The notes: generated from the sequence alone by a model not told the origin. Counted from the stretch's first letter, positions 1-6,225 are shown. The stretch is DNA of 16,386 bases from an uncultured Saprospiraceae bacterium (GCA_937864255.1 CALMIT010000118.1:1-16386); one strand, 5' to 3'. Translations and numbers: made by a program.

Positions 1-632
1 CTATTCGTGAAACTTACATTTAACGGAGGATTACATGCCAGTGGTAAAGCGGGGTTGGTTGTAAAATTTACAGAAGGAGATTCGTTCACCTCTATACTTC
101 CCGGGAAAGAAACGGTTCTATTGCAACTCGGATAGTTTGTATTGATTGCCAAACTAGGCGTAAAAACGCCGGCTTGGTTATATGCGTGCACTACCATATT
201 GCCACTACCGGGCGCTGAGCCGTCGCCGAAGCCCCAACTATAATTATTGATGATAATTGAGGTATCCCGGATTATATTTGCAGTAAGTGTGACATCCAGA
301 GGCACGCAGCCGCTCGTTTTGTCAGATTGGATAACCACTACCGGCACAGGAAAGACCCTGATCGTTATAATGTCGCCTACTGTCTGTCCACCTTGTGAAT
401 AGCTAAATTTTACCTCATAAGTACCGGGATTGACATAGGTGCGCGATGGATTTTCCAGAGTGGAAGAAGCGCCATCGCCAAAATCCCAGTAAAAACCAGG
501 AGCACCTGCGGGGGCGGTAAAATTTACGGACAGGGGCGCGCAACCTTCTTGAACATCGGCAGTTTGGGCGTAAAAAAGCGTTGGGAGGCTAAGCAATAGT
601 GCAGAAAAAAGTACAGTTTTTAACTGTTTCAT
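1..632 (-). CDS. Secreted PKD-domain protein, 3' part cut off by window edge
   Basis: The minus strand reads open from an ATG at 632-630 through base 1, giving 210 codons with no stop, so the C-terminal part lies outside the window. The N-terminus is a signal peptide (MKQLKTVLFSALLLSLPTLF, then YAQ, likely cleaved near residue 23). Two PKD-type immunoglobulin-like domains follow. The first has WDFGDG at residues 49-54 and a P-G-T-Y-E-V strand near 69-74. The second has WGFGDG at 133-138. Each domain opens with a GC-P-L stretch (residues 30-33 and 108-111), and a third repeat unit seems to begin near C200. PKD repeats are common in large secreted or surface proteins of Bacteroidota, often T9SS cargo with a C-terminal sorting domain, but that end cannot be seen here. 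The role is probably adhesion or scaffolding; any enzymatic domain would lie off the window. A minus-strand promoter box sits at 706-713. Confidence 0.9.
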   Translation of the reverse strand, partial: MKQLKTVLFSALLLSLPTLFYAQTADVQEGCAPLSVNFTAPAGAPGFYWDFGDGASSTLENPSRTYVNPGTYEVKFSYSQGGQTVGDIITIRVFPVPVVVIQSDKTSGCVPLDVTLTANIIRDTSIIINNYSWGFGDGSAPGSGNMVVHAYNQAGVFTPSLAINTNYPSCNRTVSFPGSIEVNESPSVNFTTNPALPLACNPPLNVSFTN

Positions 633-705
633 ATCTTCGTTTTAAGTAGGTTTGGAGGAAAGACCTCAAAGTTTTTCGGTCGTTCTGTAATTTTTAAAAA
701 GCGAA

Positions 706-713
706 CAAATATA
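706..713 (-). promoter_or_regulatory. Predicted -7 box for the PKD-domain gene
   Basis: On the minus strand these bases read TATATTTG, an exact match to the Bacteroidota -7 consensus TAnnTTTG. They lie 73 bases upstream of the ATG at 632, so the leader would be roughly 65-70 bases. No clear TTTG was found at the expected -33 distance. Confidence 0.5.
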
Positions 714-810
714 CAATTTTGTAATAATCGGTATTTTCTGAAATAGAACTATCATCCAAATTGACAAATGATGGGAAATGACGTCTATCCACCGCTCACA
801 TGACAATTAT

Positions 811-842
811 TTTGAAATCGAGTGGCAAAATACGTATGTTTG
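811..842 (+). promoter_or_regulatory. Predicted Bacteroidota promoter for the M43-like gene
   Basis: TTTG at 811-814, a 20-base spacer, then TATGTTTG at 835-842 match both elements of the Bacteroidota promoter (TTTG, then TAnnTTTG). Transcription would start around 846-850, downstream of an in-frame GTG at 822. This supports the ATG at 867 as the true start of the following gene. Confidence 0.65.
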
Positions 843-866
843 CGAACACATAAAAAAGAAAAATTT

Positions 867-1676
867 ATGAAAGCATTATTGCAAACATTTTTAGTAGTTA
901 TCACCATTGTTTGCTTTTTACCCGGCGTTTCCGCCCAAATTTATCCCACGCAGGAAGCCCCCGTACCTTGCCTCAATAAAAAGTTTTCCATAGTAGCTCA
1001 CGTCGTACGCGATTCTATGGGCAATCTCAATATGAATGTTGCCGATATCGCCGACCAGGTCAATCAGGTAAACCAATATTTTTCAAGAATTTGCGCTTCT
1101 TTCGAAGTTTGCGAGGTTCGTATTATTGATAATTTTCAATACGATGTACTCGAAAACGACGGCGAATGGCAGGAAGCGCTGATAAAGTATCACCAACCTT
1201 ACCGCATAAATCTTTTTTATGTTACGGGCAGCCTGGTTGCGACGGAAGTTGAAGAATGTGGTTTTGCAACGCCTTCGGGTATTCAGGAGACGCAGACGGG
1301 TGGTATTATTACCGTAAAAGACTGTACTAACGCGCAAGTCCTCGCCCACCAACTGGGACACTATTTCGGTCTTTTGCACACTTTTGAAAATAGAAATGAA
1401 TTGGTAAACGGAACCAATTGCGACACTGCGGGCGATATGATTTGCGATACGCCTGCCGACCCTTATATCCCCGGAACGCCGATGCAACTCTATCTCGACC
1501 GTATGGTACAATGCCGTTTCAACGGCGCGCAAACCGATGCCAACGGCGAATTTTACCGCCCGGATGTAGGCAACCTGATGTCTTTTTATCCTGACGATTG
1601 CAGGTGTGGATTCACCCGTTTGCAGTTGGTAAAAATGGCGCAGACTTATCTGGATGCGGTAGAAAAAATGTGGTAG
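867..1676 (+). CDS. Secreted M43 (pappalysin-like) family protein with HQxxH in place of HExxH; probable pseudo-protease
   Basis: The protein is 269 aa. It starts with a signal peptide (MKALLQTFLVVITIVCFLPG, then VSAQ). The frame is open to a GTG at 822, but the predicted promoter overlaps that region, so the ATG at 867 is preferred. The fold signature is that of M43 metalloproteases: H161-Q162-L-G-H165 with H171 five residues further on (extended HExxHxxGxxH motif), a G-D-M-I-C-D-T-P-A-D segment at 189-198, and a Met-turn N-L-M-S-F at 236-240. The three zinc-binding histidines and the Met-turn are intact. The catalytic glutamate is glutamine (codon CAA at 1350-1352; GAA would encode Glu). 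In this family that Glu activates the water molecule, so hydrolysis should be lost or very weak; metal binding may remain. About ten cysteines fit an exported disulfide-bonded protein. No C-terminal sorting domain is visible. A strong terminator follows. Confidence 0.85.
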   Translation: MKALLQTFLVVITIVCFLPGVSAQIYPTQEAPVPCLNKKFSIVAHVVRDSMGNLNMNVADIADQVNQVNQYFSRICASFEVCEVRIIDNFQYDVLENDGEWQEALIKYHQPYRINLFYVTGSLVATEVEECGFATPSGIQETQTGGIITVKDCTNAQVLAHQLGHYFGLLHTFENRNELVNGTNCDTAGDMICDTPADPYIPGTPMQLYLDRMVQCRFNGAQTDANGEFYRPDVGNLMSFYPDDCRCGFTRLQLVKMAQTYLDAVEKMW

Positions 1677-1696
1677 TTTTTTAATTATAAAAATAT

Positions 1697-1738
1697 AAAG
1701 AAGGCAACAGTCCGGGCATTCGGGTTGTTGCCTTCTTT
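1697..1738 (+). terminator. Hairpin terminator, 13-bp perfect stem
   Basis: The arms AAAGAAGGCAACA (1697-1709) and TGTTGCCTTCTTT (1726-1738) are perfectly complementary around a 16-base loop. The A-rich 5' arm and T-rich 3' arm could terminate in either direction. It lies 21 bases after the M43-like gene's stop codon and closes that transcript. Confidence 0.75.
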
Positions 1739-1774
1739 GTAAAAATCATTTTCAAAAGAAAGTCAAATTTGTAA

Positions 1775-2614
1775 ATGCGGGAGCCTACCGAAAAACGCCA
1801 AATCATCCAGCTTACCGGAAAATCAGCGGAGACCAAGCCTGATTTACTGGCAGTGGAAGAGCCTTTGGAAATTCGGCTGCTCCATTGGAAAAATTCAAGC
1901 CAACTCAGCAGCAGCATCGCAGTGACCATGCGCACTCCCGGCTCGGACGAATTTCTTGCACTGGGCTTTTTATTTTCGGAAGGCATCATTACGGATGCGC
2001 GTCAGGTGCTTTCCGTTCGTCACGTCAGGGTGCGCAATGAACTGGCTTCCGGCAATGCGGTGGAAGTAGCGCTGGCGCAAAATGTGTCAATTGATTTTAA
2101 AAAACTGCAAAGGCATTTTTATACATCCTCGAGTTGCGGCGTTTGTGGCAAAGCGTCCATTGAAGCCGTGCAGGGCGCGGCGGCTTGTCCCGTTTTGCCG
2201 GAAAATTTTGTTATTAACAGAACAGTGCTGTATAAACTTTGCCACATTTTAAACGAACGCCAGACCATTTTTCGCGATACCGGAGGGCTGCATGCTTCCG
2301 CGCTTTTTGATACCGATGGCAATCTTTTGCAACTTCAGGAAGATGTAGGCAGGCACAACGCGCTTGATAAAATAATCGGCTATGCTTTTAAAAACGATTT
2401 ATTGCCGCTGAGTCGCAATTTACTTTTGGTGAGCGGTCGTACAAGTTTTGAATTGGTGCAAAAAGCAGCCATGGCGGGTATTTCTGTGCTGGCTGCTGTG
2501 GGAGCGCCGTCTTCGCTGGCGGCACAATTGGCCGAAGAAACAGGACTGACGCTGATCGGCTTTTTGAAAAATGAAAAATGCAACATTTACGCAAACCCCG
2601 GACGGGTCGAATAA
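1775..2614 (+). CDS. fdhD: FdhD sulfurtransferase, formate dehydrogenase accessory protein
   Basis: At 279 aa this is the usual length for the FdhD/NarQ family. FdhD takes sulfur from an IscS-type cysteine desulfurase and passes it to the molybdenum/bis-MGD cofactor, which is needed to activate formate dehydrogenase in the cytoplasm. The hallmark Cys pair is present in S-S-S-C-G-V-C-G-K (C121 and C124). Other family blocks are E-P-L-E-I-R near 29-34, the G-F-L-F-S-E-G segment near 64-70, R-D-T-G-G-L-H-A-S-A, the E-D-V-G-R-H-N-A-L-D-K block, and S-G-R-T-S-F-E-L-V-Q-K-A. The start is the ATG at 1775. A near-consensus -7 box (CAAATTTG, 1764-1771) ends only three bases before it, so the transcript may be leaderless. 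No formate dehydrogenase gene is in the window, so the target enzyme must be encoded elsewhere. Confidence 0.95.
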   Translation: MREPTEKRQIIQLTGKSAETKPDLLAVEEPLEIRLLHWKNSSQLSSSIAVTMRTPGSDEFLALGFLFSEGIITDARQVLSVRHVRVRNELASGNAVEVALAQNVSIDFKKLQRHFYTSSSCGVCGKASIEAVQGAAACPVLPENFVINRTVLYKLCHILNERQTIFRDTGGLHASALFDTDGNLLQLQEDVGRHNALDKIIGYAFKNDLLPLSRNLLLVSGRTSFELVQKAAMAGISVLAAVGAPSSLAAQLAEETGLTLIGFLKNEKCNIYANPGRVE

Positions 2615-2638
2615 CTTTTCAAGTTTTATTGATTTTTT

Positions 2639-2646
2639 TAAATTTG
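2639..2646 (+). promoter_or_regulatory. Predicted -7 box for the Thx gene
   Basis: TAAATTTG exactly matches TAnnTTTG. Transcription would begin near 2650-2653, at or just past an upstream in-frame ATG (2649). This favours the internal ATG at 2687 as the Thx start. No TTTG was seen at -33. Confidence 0.5.
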
Positions 2647-2686
2647 CATGCTTAAAAAATTATTTTTTAAAATAAAAGAAGTTGCA

Positions 2687-2812
2687 ATGGGCAAAGGTGA
2701 CAAAAGAACAAAACGTGGTAAAATTTGGAGAGGCTCTTATGGTAAAAAACGCTCCCAGCAAACTGCCACCAAAACTGCTACTACCAAAAAGGCAGTAAAA
2801 AATAATGACTAA
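2687..2812 (+). CDS. 30S ribosomal protein Thx (bS31-like)
   Basis: This 41-codon gene encodes MGKGDKRTKRGKIWRGSYGK followed by a Lys/Thr/Ala-rich tail. The N-terminal M-G-K-G-D-K-x-x-x-R-G-K-I segment and the G-S-Y-G motif are the recognisable signature of the small ribosomal protein Thx. In Thermus, Thx sits at the top of the 30S head and binds 16S rRNA; the family is widespread in Bacteroidota. Thermus Thx is shorter (about 26 residues), so the C-terminal T-A-T-K-T-A-T-T-K-K tail is an extension. The frame is also open to an ATG at 2649, which would add 13 residues (MLKKLFFKIKEVA), but homologues start at MGKGD and the promoter lies too close to the upstream ATG. A very strong terminator follows. 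The gene appears to be monocistronic. Confidence 0.9.
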   Translation: MGKGDKRTKRGKIWRGSYGKKRSQQTATKTATTKKAVKNND

Positions 2813-2827
2813 AAAAGTCGTTGTTTG

Positions 2828-2877
2828 AAAAAGAAAAAGGGGATTGGACGAGCTCGTCCAATCCCCTTTTTCTTTTT
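2828..2877. terminator. Perfect 50-bp palindrome, probable bidirectional terminator
   Basis: Bases 2828-2852 (AAAAAGAAAAAGGGGATTGG then ACGAG) are the exact reverse complement of 2853-2877, with no spacer; the centre is GAG|CTC. In RNA this would give a stem of about 23 bp with a tiny loop, flanked by an A-rich 5' arm and a T-rich 3' arm. It sits between the Thx gene and the next gene, 15 bases after the Thx stop, and should terminate the Thx transcript. Confidence 0.8.
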
Positions 2878-2944
2878 GCGTCTGTTTTTTATTTTGCATT
2901 TTTACCTTTCTGTTTATTTGATTCTTTTTTTAAAAAATATTGAA

Positions 2945-3499
2945 ATGGAAAACCAGTATCTCAACCTCGAACGCAAAGTGAAACAGTATAAAGAAGTGCT
3001 TCAAAACACCCAAAATTACCGGGAGATATGGAAAAAATCACTTAAAGAAAAAATTATAAAAACCCTCGAAAACTTAGCTACCCTGTCGGGGCTGGACGCG
3101 GAAATTGAGGAAATCGAAAACATGGAAAATCTCGAAGCTGTTGTGTTTTCGCTCGGCAATGTGCGCAGCGGAATGTCGCAGGAAATAGCACAGGATATCA
3201 AACGCGATCTGATAAAACACAACGGCTCTCTGGTTTATCAACAATTGTTTAATGGTAAAATCCTGGTGTTGATCAATTATCCGTTTATTGAAAATTACGG
3301 ACAACCGCAGCCGCCACGCACCATTGCCATCTACCGCCCGGAAGAATTGCAGGATCCCTTTTTTCTTCGCCATTTCGAAATGTTTATACAGGAAATTACC
3401 ATGTGGGAAGATTATGACGACGACGTGGAAGACCCGAATCAGCGAATCGGCTTCAAGCTCAATTTCGGCATGAAAGACGGCGCGGCTCCCACTTCCTGA
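2945..3499 (+). CDS. Conserved-looking protein of unknown function, 184 aa
   Basis: I do not recognise this protein. The start is the ATG at 2945 (M-E-N-Q-Y-L-N-L-E). The frame is open upstream to 2825, but that part crosses the 50-bp palindrome and reads as low-complexity hydrophobic sequence, so it is rejected. The N-terminal 60 residues are predicted helical and charged, possibly coiled coil (E-R-K-V-K-Q-Y-K-E-V-L). A mixed alpha/beta segment follows, with I-L-V-L-I-N-Y-P near 115-122 and P-P-R-T-I-A-I-Y-R-P-E near 131-141. A very acidic stretch (E-D-Y-D-D-D-V-E-D-P) lies near 161-170. There is no signal peptide or membrane segment, so it is probably cytoplasmic. It ends in a bidirectional terminator shared with the convergent thioredoxin-fold gene. 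Codon use matches its neighbours. Confidence 0.75.
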   Translation: MENQYLNLERKVKQYKEVLQNTQNYREIWKKSLKEKIIKTLENLATLSGLDAEIEEIENMENLEAVVFSLGNVRSGMSQEIAQDIKRDLIKHNGSLVYQQLFNGKILVLINYPFIENYGQPQPPRTIAIYRPEELQDPFFLRHFEMFIQEITMWEDYDDDVEDPNQRIGFKLNFGMKDGAAPTS

Positions 3500-3540
3500 A
3501 AACACAAGAGGGCTGGTTGTAACCAGCCCTCTTGTGTTTT
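3499..3540. terminator. 20-bp stem, bidirectional terminator between convergent genes
   Basis: AAAACACAAGAGGGCTGGTT (3499-3518) and its exact reverse complement (3521-3540) flank a two-base GT spacer. A-tract and T-tract ends on either side fit termination of both the 184-aa gene (plus) and the thioredoxin-fold gene (minus, ending at 3562). The left arm begins inside the TGA stop codon of the 184-aa gene. Confidence 0.8.
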
Positions 3541-3561
3541 GTGGGCGCGACAACTTCATTC

Positions 3562-4572
3562 TCAGGCGCCTTTCATTCTCATCGCTTTCGCGTCAATACG
3601 CTCAGCTTCCTGCATGATTTTTGGGTCGAGCGGGTAAGCATTTTTCATTTCGCGGGCTAATTGCCGCAAGAGCGTGGCGTCTTTATCGGCAATTTTTTTA
3701 GCGTATTGCCGGCAGGCTTTGAGATAATCATCAGGCTGTCCGGTCGCTTTGTAAAAAGCCATATCCGATTCTATCGAAAATTGGTCGGCTTTTTCTGCGT
3801 AATGCGCTTTCATTTTATCTTTTGCCTCGTCGAGCAGAGCACCGACTTTAAATTCGGCGGCTTTTTGGGCGGTGCGGCGGCAAGCAGCATGAATCCGCTC
3901 GTCAACTATTTCTTTTGTAAATATTTTTTCAATAGCCGCCCTGTTTGAAATCAACATTTCAAATACTTTCGAATCTGTTTCGGAAGCGCCTTCAAAAATA
4001 ATTTTCAAATTGATATCGGTGGTCAGATCGGATTGTTCTTTCAAATAATCGTTGGCAATTTTCAAACTTGATTTATTTGCCTGGTTGAGCGCTTTGATGT
4101 AGTTATAAACCAGTTCCGGGCTGCGATCGCCTTTTTCATAAGCCTCTTCAAAACCGGCGCTTCTATCCACTTTTTTTAGCGCGTTTTTGCCTATTTCGAT
4201 CAGCCCGTCGGGTTGTTGCGCGCCTTTTACTGCCTGTACCACAGAACCGTCAAAATCAATAAAATAAAGCGTTGGAAAGGCGGCGACGGGGTATTTTTTT
4301 CGAAAACTGGCTGCTTCCGGTTTTTCGTAATCCAGTTTTACATTGATGAAATTTTTATTAAAAAACTCTCCGACCTGCTGATCCGGGAAAGTATTTTTTG
4401 CCATGCGTTTGCAGGGACCGCACCAGGATGCATAAGCATCCACAAAAATTAATTTCTCCTGTTTTTTCGCCTCGTCGAGCGCCTCTTCCCAGGTGCCGTG
4501 AAAAAATTCTATACCCTGGGCAAAAAGGCCAATCGCAAAAAAATTGAATAAAATCGCAAAGAAAAATCTCAT
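3562..4572 (-). CDS. Exported thioredoxin-fold protein (CGPC active site) with helical C-terminal region
   Basis: The protein is 336 aa. A signal peptide (MRFFFAILFNFFAIGLFAQ) is followed by a thioredoxin-like domain at about residues 22-130. Its active site is W-C51-G-P-C54-K, and the cis-proline lies in A-A-F-P100-T-L-Y-F. The segment W-E-E-A-L-D-E-A-K-K-Q-E-K-L-I-F-V-D ahead of the active site is typical of the thioredoxin-7/DsbD-gamma-like group. The remaining 200 residues are charged and mostly helical, with no recognised domain, possibly TPR-like. The CGPC dithiol suggests a periplasmic oxidoreductase that reduces or isomerises disulfides, but the substrate is unknown. The start ATG at 4572 places the signal peptide at the very N-terminus. 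It converges with the 184-aa gene at a shared terminator. A candidate minus-strand promoter box lies at 4650-4657. Confidence 0.85.
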   Translation of the reverse strand: MRFFFAILFNFFAIGLFAQGIEFFHGTWEEALDEAKKQEKLIFVDAYASWCGPCKRMAKNTFPDQQVGEFFNKNFINVKLDYEKPEAASFRKKYPVAAFPTLYFIDFDGSVVQAVKGAQQPDGLIEIGKNALKKVDRSAGFEEAYEKGDRSPELVYNYIKALNQANKSSLKIANDYLKEQSDLTTDINLKIIFEGASETDSKVFEMLISNRAAIEKIFTKEIVDERIHAACRRTAQKAAEFKVGALLDEAKDKMKAHYAEKADQFSIESDMAFYKATGQPDDYLKACRQYAKKIADKDATLLRQLAREMKNAYPLDPKIMQEAERIDAKAMRMKGA

Positions 4573-4649
4573 TTAACTTGTTTTTTAAAATTGATGAAAA
4601 CTTTGAAAGTTCAACTCTTTTATTTCAAGAGTCATTCCATTTCAGCGCA

Positions 4650-4657
4650 CAAAAATA
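4650..4657 (-). promoter_or_regulatory. Predicted -7 box for the thioredoxin-fold gene
   Basis: The minus strand reads TATTTTTG, matching TAnnTTTG, 77 bases upstream of the ATG at 4572. No -33 element was found at the usual spacing. The rest of the 4573-4830 gap is AT-rich and shows no further structure that I can support. Confidence 0.4.
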
Positions 4658-4830
4658 AAAGGTTTTTCAGCCTTACGCCGTCTTTTAGTAAAACCTTAAT
4701 TTAAAAACCCGGATTCGCGGATTTTGACAAAAGTCAGTTTTGAGAGTGATTGCGGTCAGTATTTTAATAAAAAACGGAACCGACATTTGAAATCGAAAAT
4801 ATTAATGAGACTACCTAAAAACTTGAAACG

Positions 4831-5211
4831 ATGTTGATCAAAGACGATAAAAAATTGAAAGAAATTCAGGCGGAATTTCACGAGAGGTTCCCTTATTTAA
4901 GGCTTGAATTTTATAGCAGACATCACGAAATCAATGAAGGCTCGCCCGTAAGGCAGGTTTTAAAAGGTGAAAAAACGATAGGCGAAGCTAGGAAAGTTCA
5001 CAATACGGGCGAACTAAGTATTGACGGGCATCAAAAAGTAAGTACGCTCGAACAAAATTTTTTCGAGATGTATGATTTGAATGTGCAGGTATTTCGCCGC
5101 TCGGGCGGCGTGTGGCTGCAAACGACAAAAACGGACGATTGGACGCTGGCAGAACAGAACGAGCGGGGAAAGTCCGAGACTGAATTTTACGCAGAGACGC
5201 ACGGTATTTGA
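4831..5211 (+). CDS. Unrecognised cytoplasmic protein, 126 aa
   Basis: I cannot assign a function. The sequence is hydrophilic with no signal peptide or membrane segment and is predicted mixed alpha/beta. Recognisable stretches are F-P-Y-L-R-L-E-F-Y near 20-28, T-I-G-E-A-R near 49-54, S-T-L-E-Q-N-F-F-E-M-Y near 71-81, and V-W-L-Q-T-T-K-T-D-D-W-T-L-A-E-Q-N near 93-109. The last block looks like a conserved motif (aromatic residues, W-L-Q-T-T, D-W-T-L). The protein has no cysteine. The ATG at 4831 is the first in frame. Upstream bases 4573-4830 are AT-rich, and the only promoter-like box (GACATTTG, near 4781) is weak. A terminator that can also serve the convergent rsmG follows at 5281-5308. 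Base composition matches the neighbours, so this is a real chromosomal gene. Confidence 0.75.
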   Translation: MLIKDDKKLKEIQAEFHERFPYLRLEFYSRHHEINEGSPVRQVLKGEKTIGEARKVHNTGELSIDGHQKVSTLEQNFFEMYDLNVQVFRRSGGVWLQTTKTDDWTLAEQNERGKSETEFYAETHGI

Positions 5212-5280
5212 GGAAAGTTTTGTGCGGACGTCTCTTCTCAAACGCATAGTTCAATAAGGTTTTAGGTGATAATTTCCAAT

Positions 5281-5314
5281 GAGGGGCAATCCATCGCGGT
5301 TGCCCCTCTTTTTT
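5281..5314 (+). terminator. Rho-independent terminator, 9-bp stem plus T-tract
   Basis: GAGGGGCAA (5281-5289) pairs with TTGCCCCTC (5300-5308) around a 10-base loop and is followed by six Ts (5309-5314). The T-tract runs into the rsmG stop codon (TAA on the minus strand at 5315-5313), so the gap between the convergent genes is fully used. Confidence 0.75.
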
Positions 5315-5942
5315 AGCCTTGCACGTAAACCACAAATTTTTCCTCAAAAAAATCTTCCCTGAAGTAATTGCTGATCGGCGTTTTTTCTACAAAACTGCCT
5401 TTGGGCAATGCTTTGATTTCTTCTTTCAAATTGCCGCCTTTGAGCGCGATAAGTCCGTTGGGCAGCGCGTGTTGTTGTTTGCTTTTGAGCACACGCCCGG
5501 TCCAGTCAAAAAGTTTATCAAGCGTCGTGACGCCGCGGCTAAGTACAAAATCAAATTTTTGTCCTTTCAATTCTTCCGCGCGCACTTGTCGGGCAGTTAC
5601 ATTTTTTAAGTTTAGCGCCTGCGCAACTTCCTGCACCACTTTGATTTTTTTCGCTGTTCCGTCTATCAGCAAAAATTTCGTTTCGGGGTAAAATATCGCC
5701 AACGGAATACCCGGAAAGCCACCGCCGGTGCCGATGTCCAAAATCTCTGCGCCGGGATAAAATTTTACATACTTCGCAATCGCCAGAGAATGCAGCACAT
5801 GGTGCAAATACAACTGCTCAATGTCTTTCCTGGAAATCACATTTATCTGCGCGTTCCATTCACGGTAAAGCAGATCAAGCCGGGAAAATTGTTCTTTTTG
5901 TAACTCGCTCAGGTCGGGAAAATATTTTAAAATCAATTCCAT
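5313..5942 (-). CDS. rsmG: 16S rRNA (guanine(527)-N(7))-methyltransferase RsmG
   Basis: The protein is 209 aa, the family's usual size. RsmG (GidB) transfers a methyl group from SAM to N7 of G527 in 16S rRNA, in the 530 loop of the 30S subunit; its loss gives low-level streptomycin resistance in several bacteria. Family landmarks are N-V-I-S-R at 34-38, the H-H-V-L-H-S-L segment at 47-53, the SAM-binding loop D-I-G-T-G-G-G-F-P-G-I-P at 69-80, the acidic motif II D-G-T-A-K-K-I at 94-100, and S-R-G-V-T at 135-139. The start ATG at 5942 matches the usual N-terminus (M-E-L-I-L-K-Y-F-P). A good promoter lies at 5972-6001, giving a short leader. The gene is downstream of tRNA-Asn on the same strand but is separated from it by a terminator. 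Confidence 0.97.
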   Translation of the reverse strand: MELILKYFPDLSELQKEQFSRLDLLYREWNAQINVISRKDIEQLYLHHVLHSLAIAKYVKFYPGAEILDIGTGGGFPGIPLAIFYPETKFLLIDGTAKKIKVVQEVAQALNLKNVTARQVRAEELKGQKFDFVLSRGVTTLDKLFDWTGRVLKSKQQHALPNGLIALKGGNLKEEIKALPKGSFVEKTPISNYFREDFFEEKFVVYVQG

Positions 5943-5971
5943 TTTTTCGTTTTTGAAATCAGCGACGCGGG

Positions 5972-6001
5972 CAAAGTTAAATTATTGACAGGAGCAGCAA
6001 A
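5972..6001 (-). promoter_or_regulatory. Predicted Bacteroidota promoter for rsmG
   Basis: On the minus strand TTTG (6001-5998), an 18-base spacer, and TAACTTTG (5979-5972) match both consensus elements. The -7 box ends 29 bases before the rsmG ATG. Confidence 0.6.
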
Positions 6002-6016
6002 AAGTATAAAAACAAA

Positions 6017-6045
6017 AAGCCCGGCGCTTATTTGCAACCGGGCTT
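6017..6045 (-). terminator. Terminator downstream of tRNA-Asn
   Basis: On the minus strand AAGCCCGG (6045-6038) pairs with CCGGGCTT (6024-6017) around a 13-base loop, followed by TTTTGTTTTT. It begins four bases after the tRNA 3' end and separates the tRNA from rsmG. Confidence 0.75.
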
Positions 6046-6048
6046 CTG

Positions 6049-6122
6049 CGCCTCAGGTAGGGCTCGAACCTACGACCTACGGATTAACAGTCCGCCGCTC
6101 TAACCGACTGAGCTACTAAGGC
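6049..6122 (-). tRNA. tRNA-Asn (anticodon GTT)
   Basis: The minus strand (6122 to 6049) folds as a complete 74-nt tRNA. The acceptor arm is GCCTTAG paired with CTGAGGC (one T-G wobble), with discriminator G at 6049. The D-arm begins AGCTCAGTCGGTTAGAGC. The anticodon loop is CTGTTAA with GTT, which reads asparagine codons AAC and AAT. The T-arm contains GGTTCGAGCC. The genome does not encode the 3' CCA, so a CCA-adding enzyme must supply it. It has its own promoter and terminator. Confidence 0.97.
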
Positions 6123-6161
6123 AATATTTTGATATTCTGGAGAGAATTTTTCGCCGTTTCG

Positions 6162-6190
6162 ACTTTTCGAAAAGTGCTCTTTAAAAGAGC
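6162..6190. repeat. Two adjacent palindromes in the tRNA-Asn leader
   Basis: ACTTTTCGAAAAGT (6162-6175) is a perfect 14-base palindrome. It directly abuts GCTCTTTAAAAGAGC (6176-6190), with 7-bp arms around one central A. Both lie between the predicted tRNA-Asn -7 box (6195-6202) and the mature tRNA 5' end at 6122, so they would form the first transcribed bases. Confidence 0.6.
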
Positions 6191-6194
6191 GGGG

Positions 6195-6225
6195 CAAAAG
6201 TAACTCAATAGAAATAAAAGTGCAA
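6195..6225 (-). promoter_or_regulatory. Predicted Bacteroidota promoter for tRNA-Asn
   Basis: On the minus strand TTG (6225-6223), a 20-base spacer and TACTTTTG (6202-6195) match both elements. A weaker plus-strand box (AATCTTTG, 6224-6231) for the sugar kinase overlaps the -33 end, so the two promoters may be back to back. Confidence 0.6.

Noticed and set aside
822..866. Fifteen-residue N-terminal extension of the M43-like gene from a GTG at 822
   Set aside because: The predicted promoter (811-842) overlaps it, and a standard signal peptide begins exactly at the ATG at 867.
2811..2824. The 14-base sequence AAAAAAGTCGTTGT, repeated at 16304-16317, each time just after a small gene
   Set aside because: Only the second copy has an inverted partner and acts as a terminator arm. 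Two short AT-rich copies are not enough to claim a repeat family, though a genome-wide count would settle it.
2825..2944. Forty-residue N-terminal extension of the 184-aa gene
   Set aside because: It crosses the 50-bp palindromic terminator and reads as low-complexity hydrophobic sequence; the ATG at 2945 is preferred.
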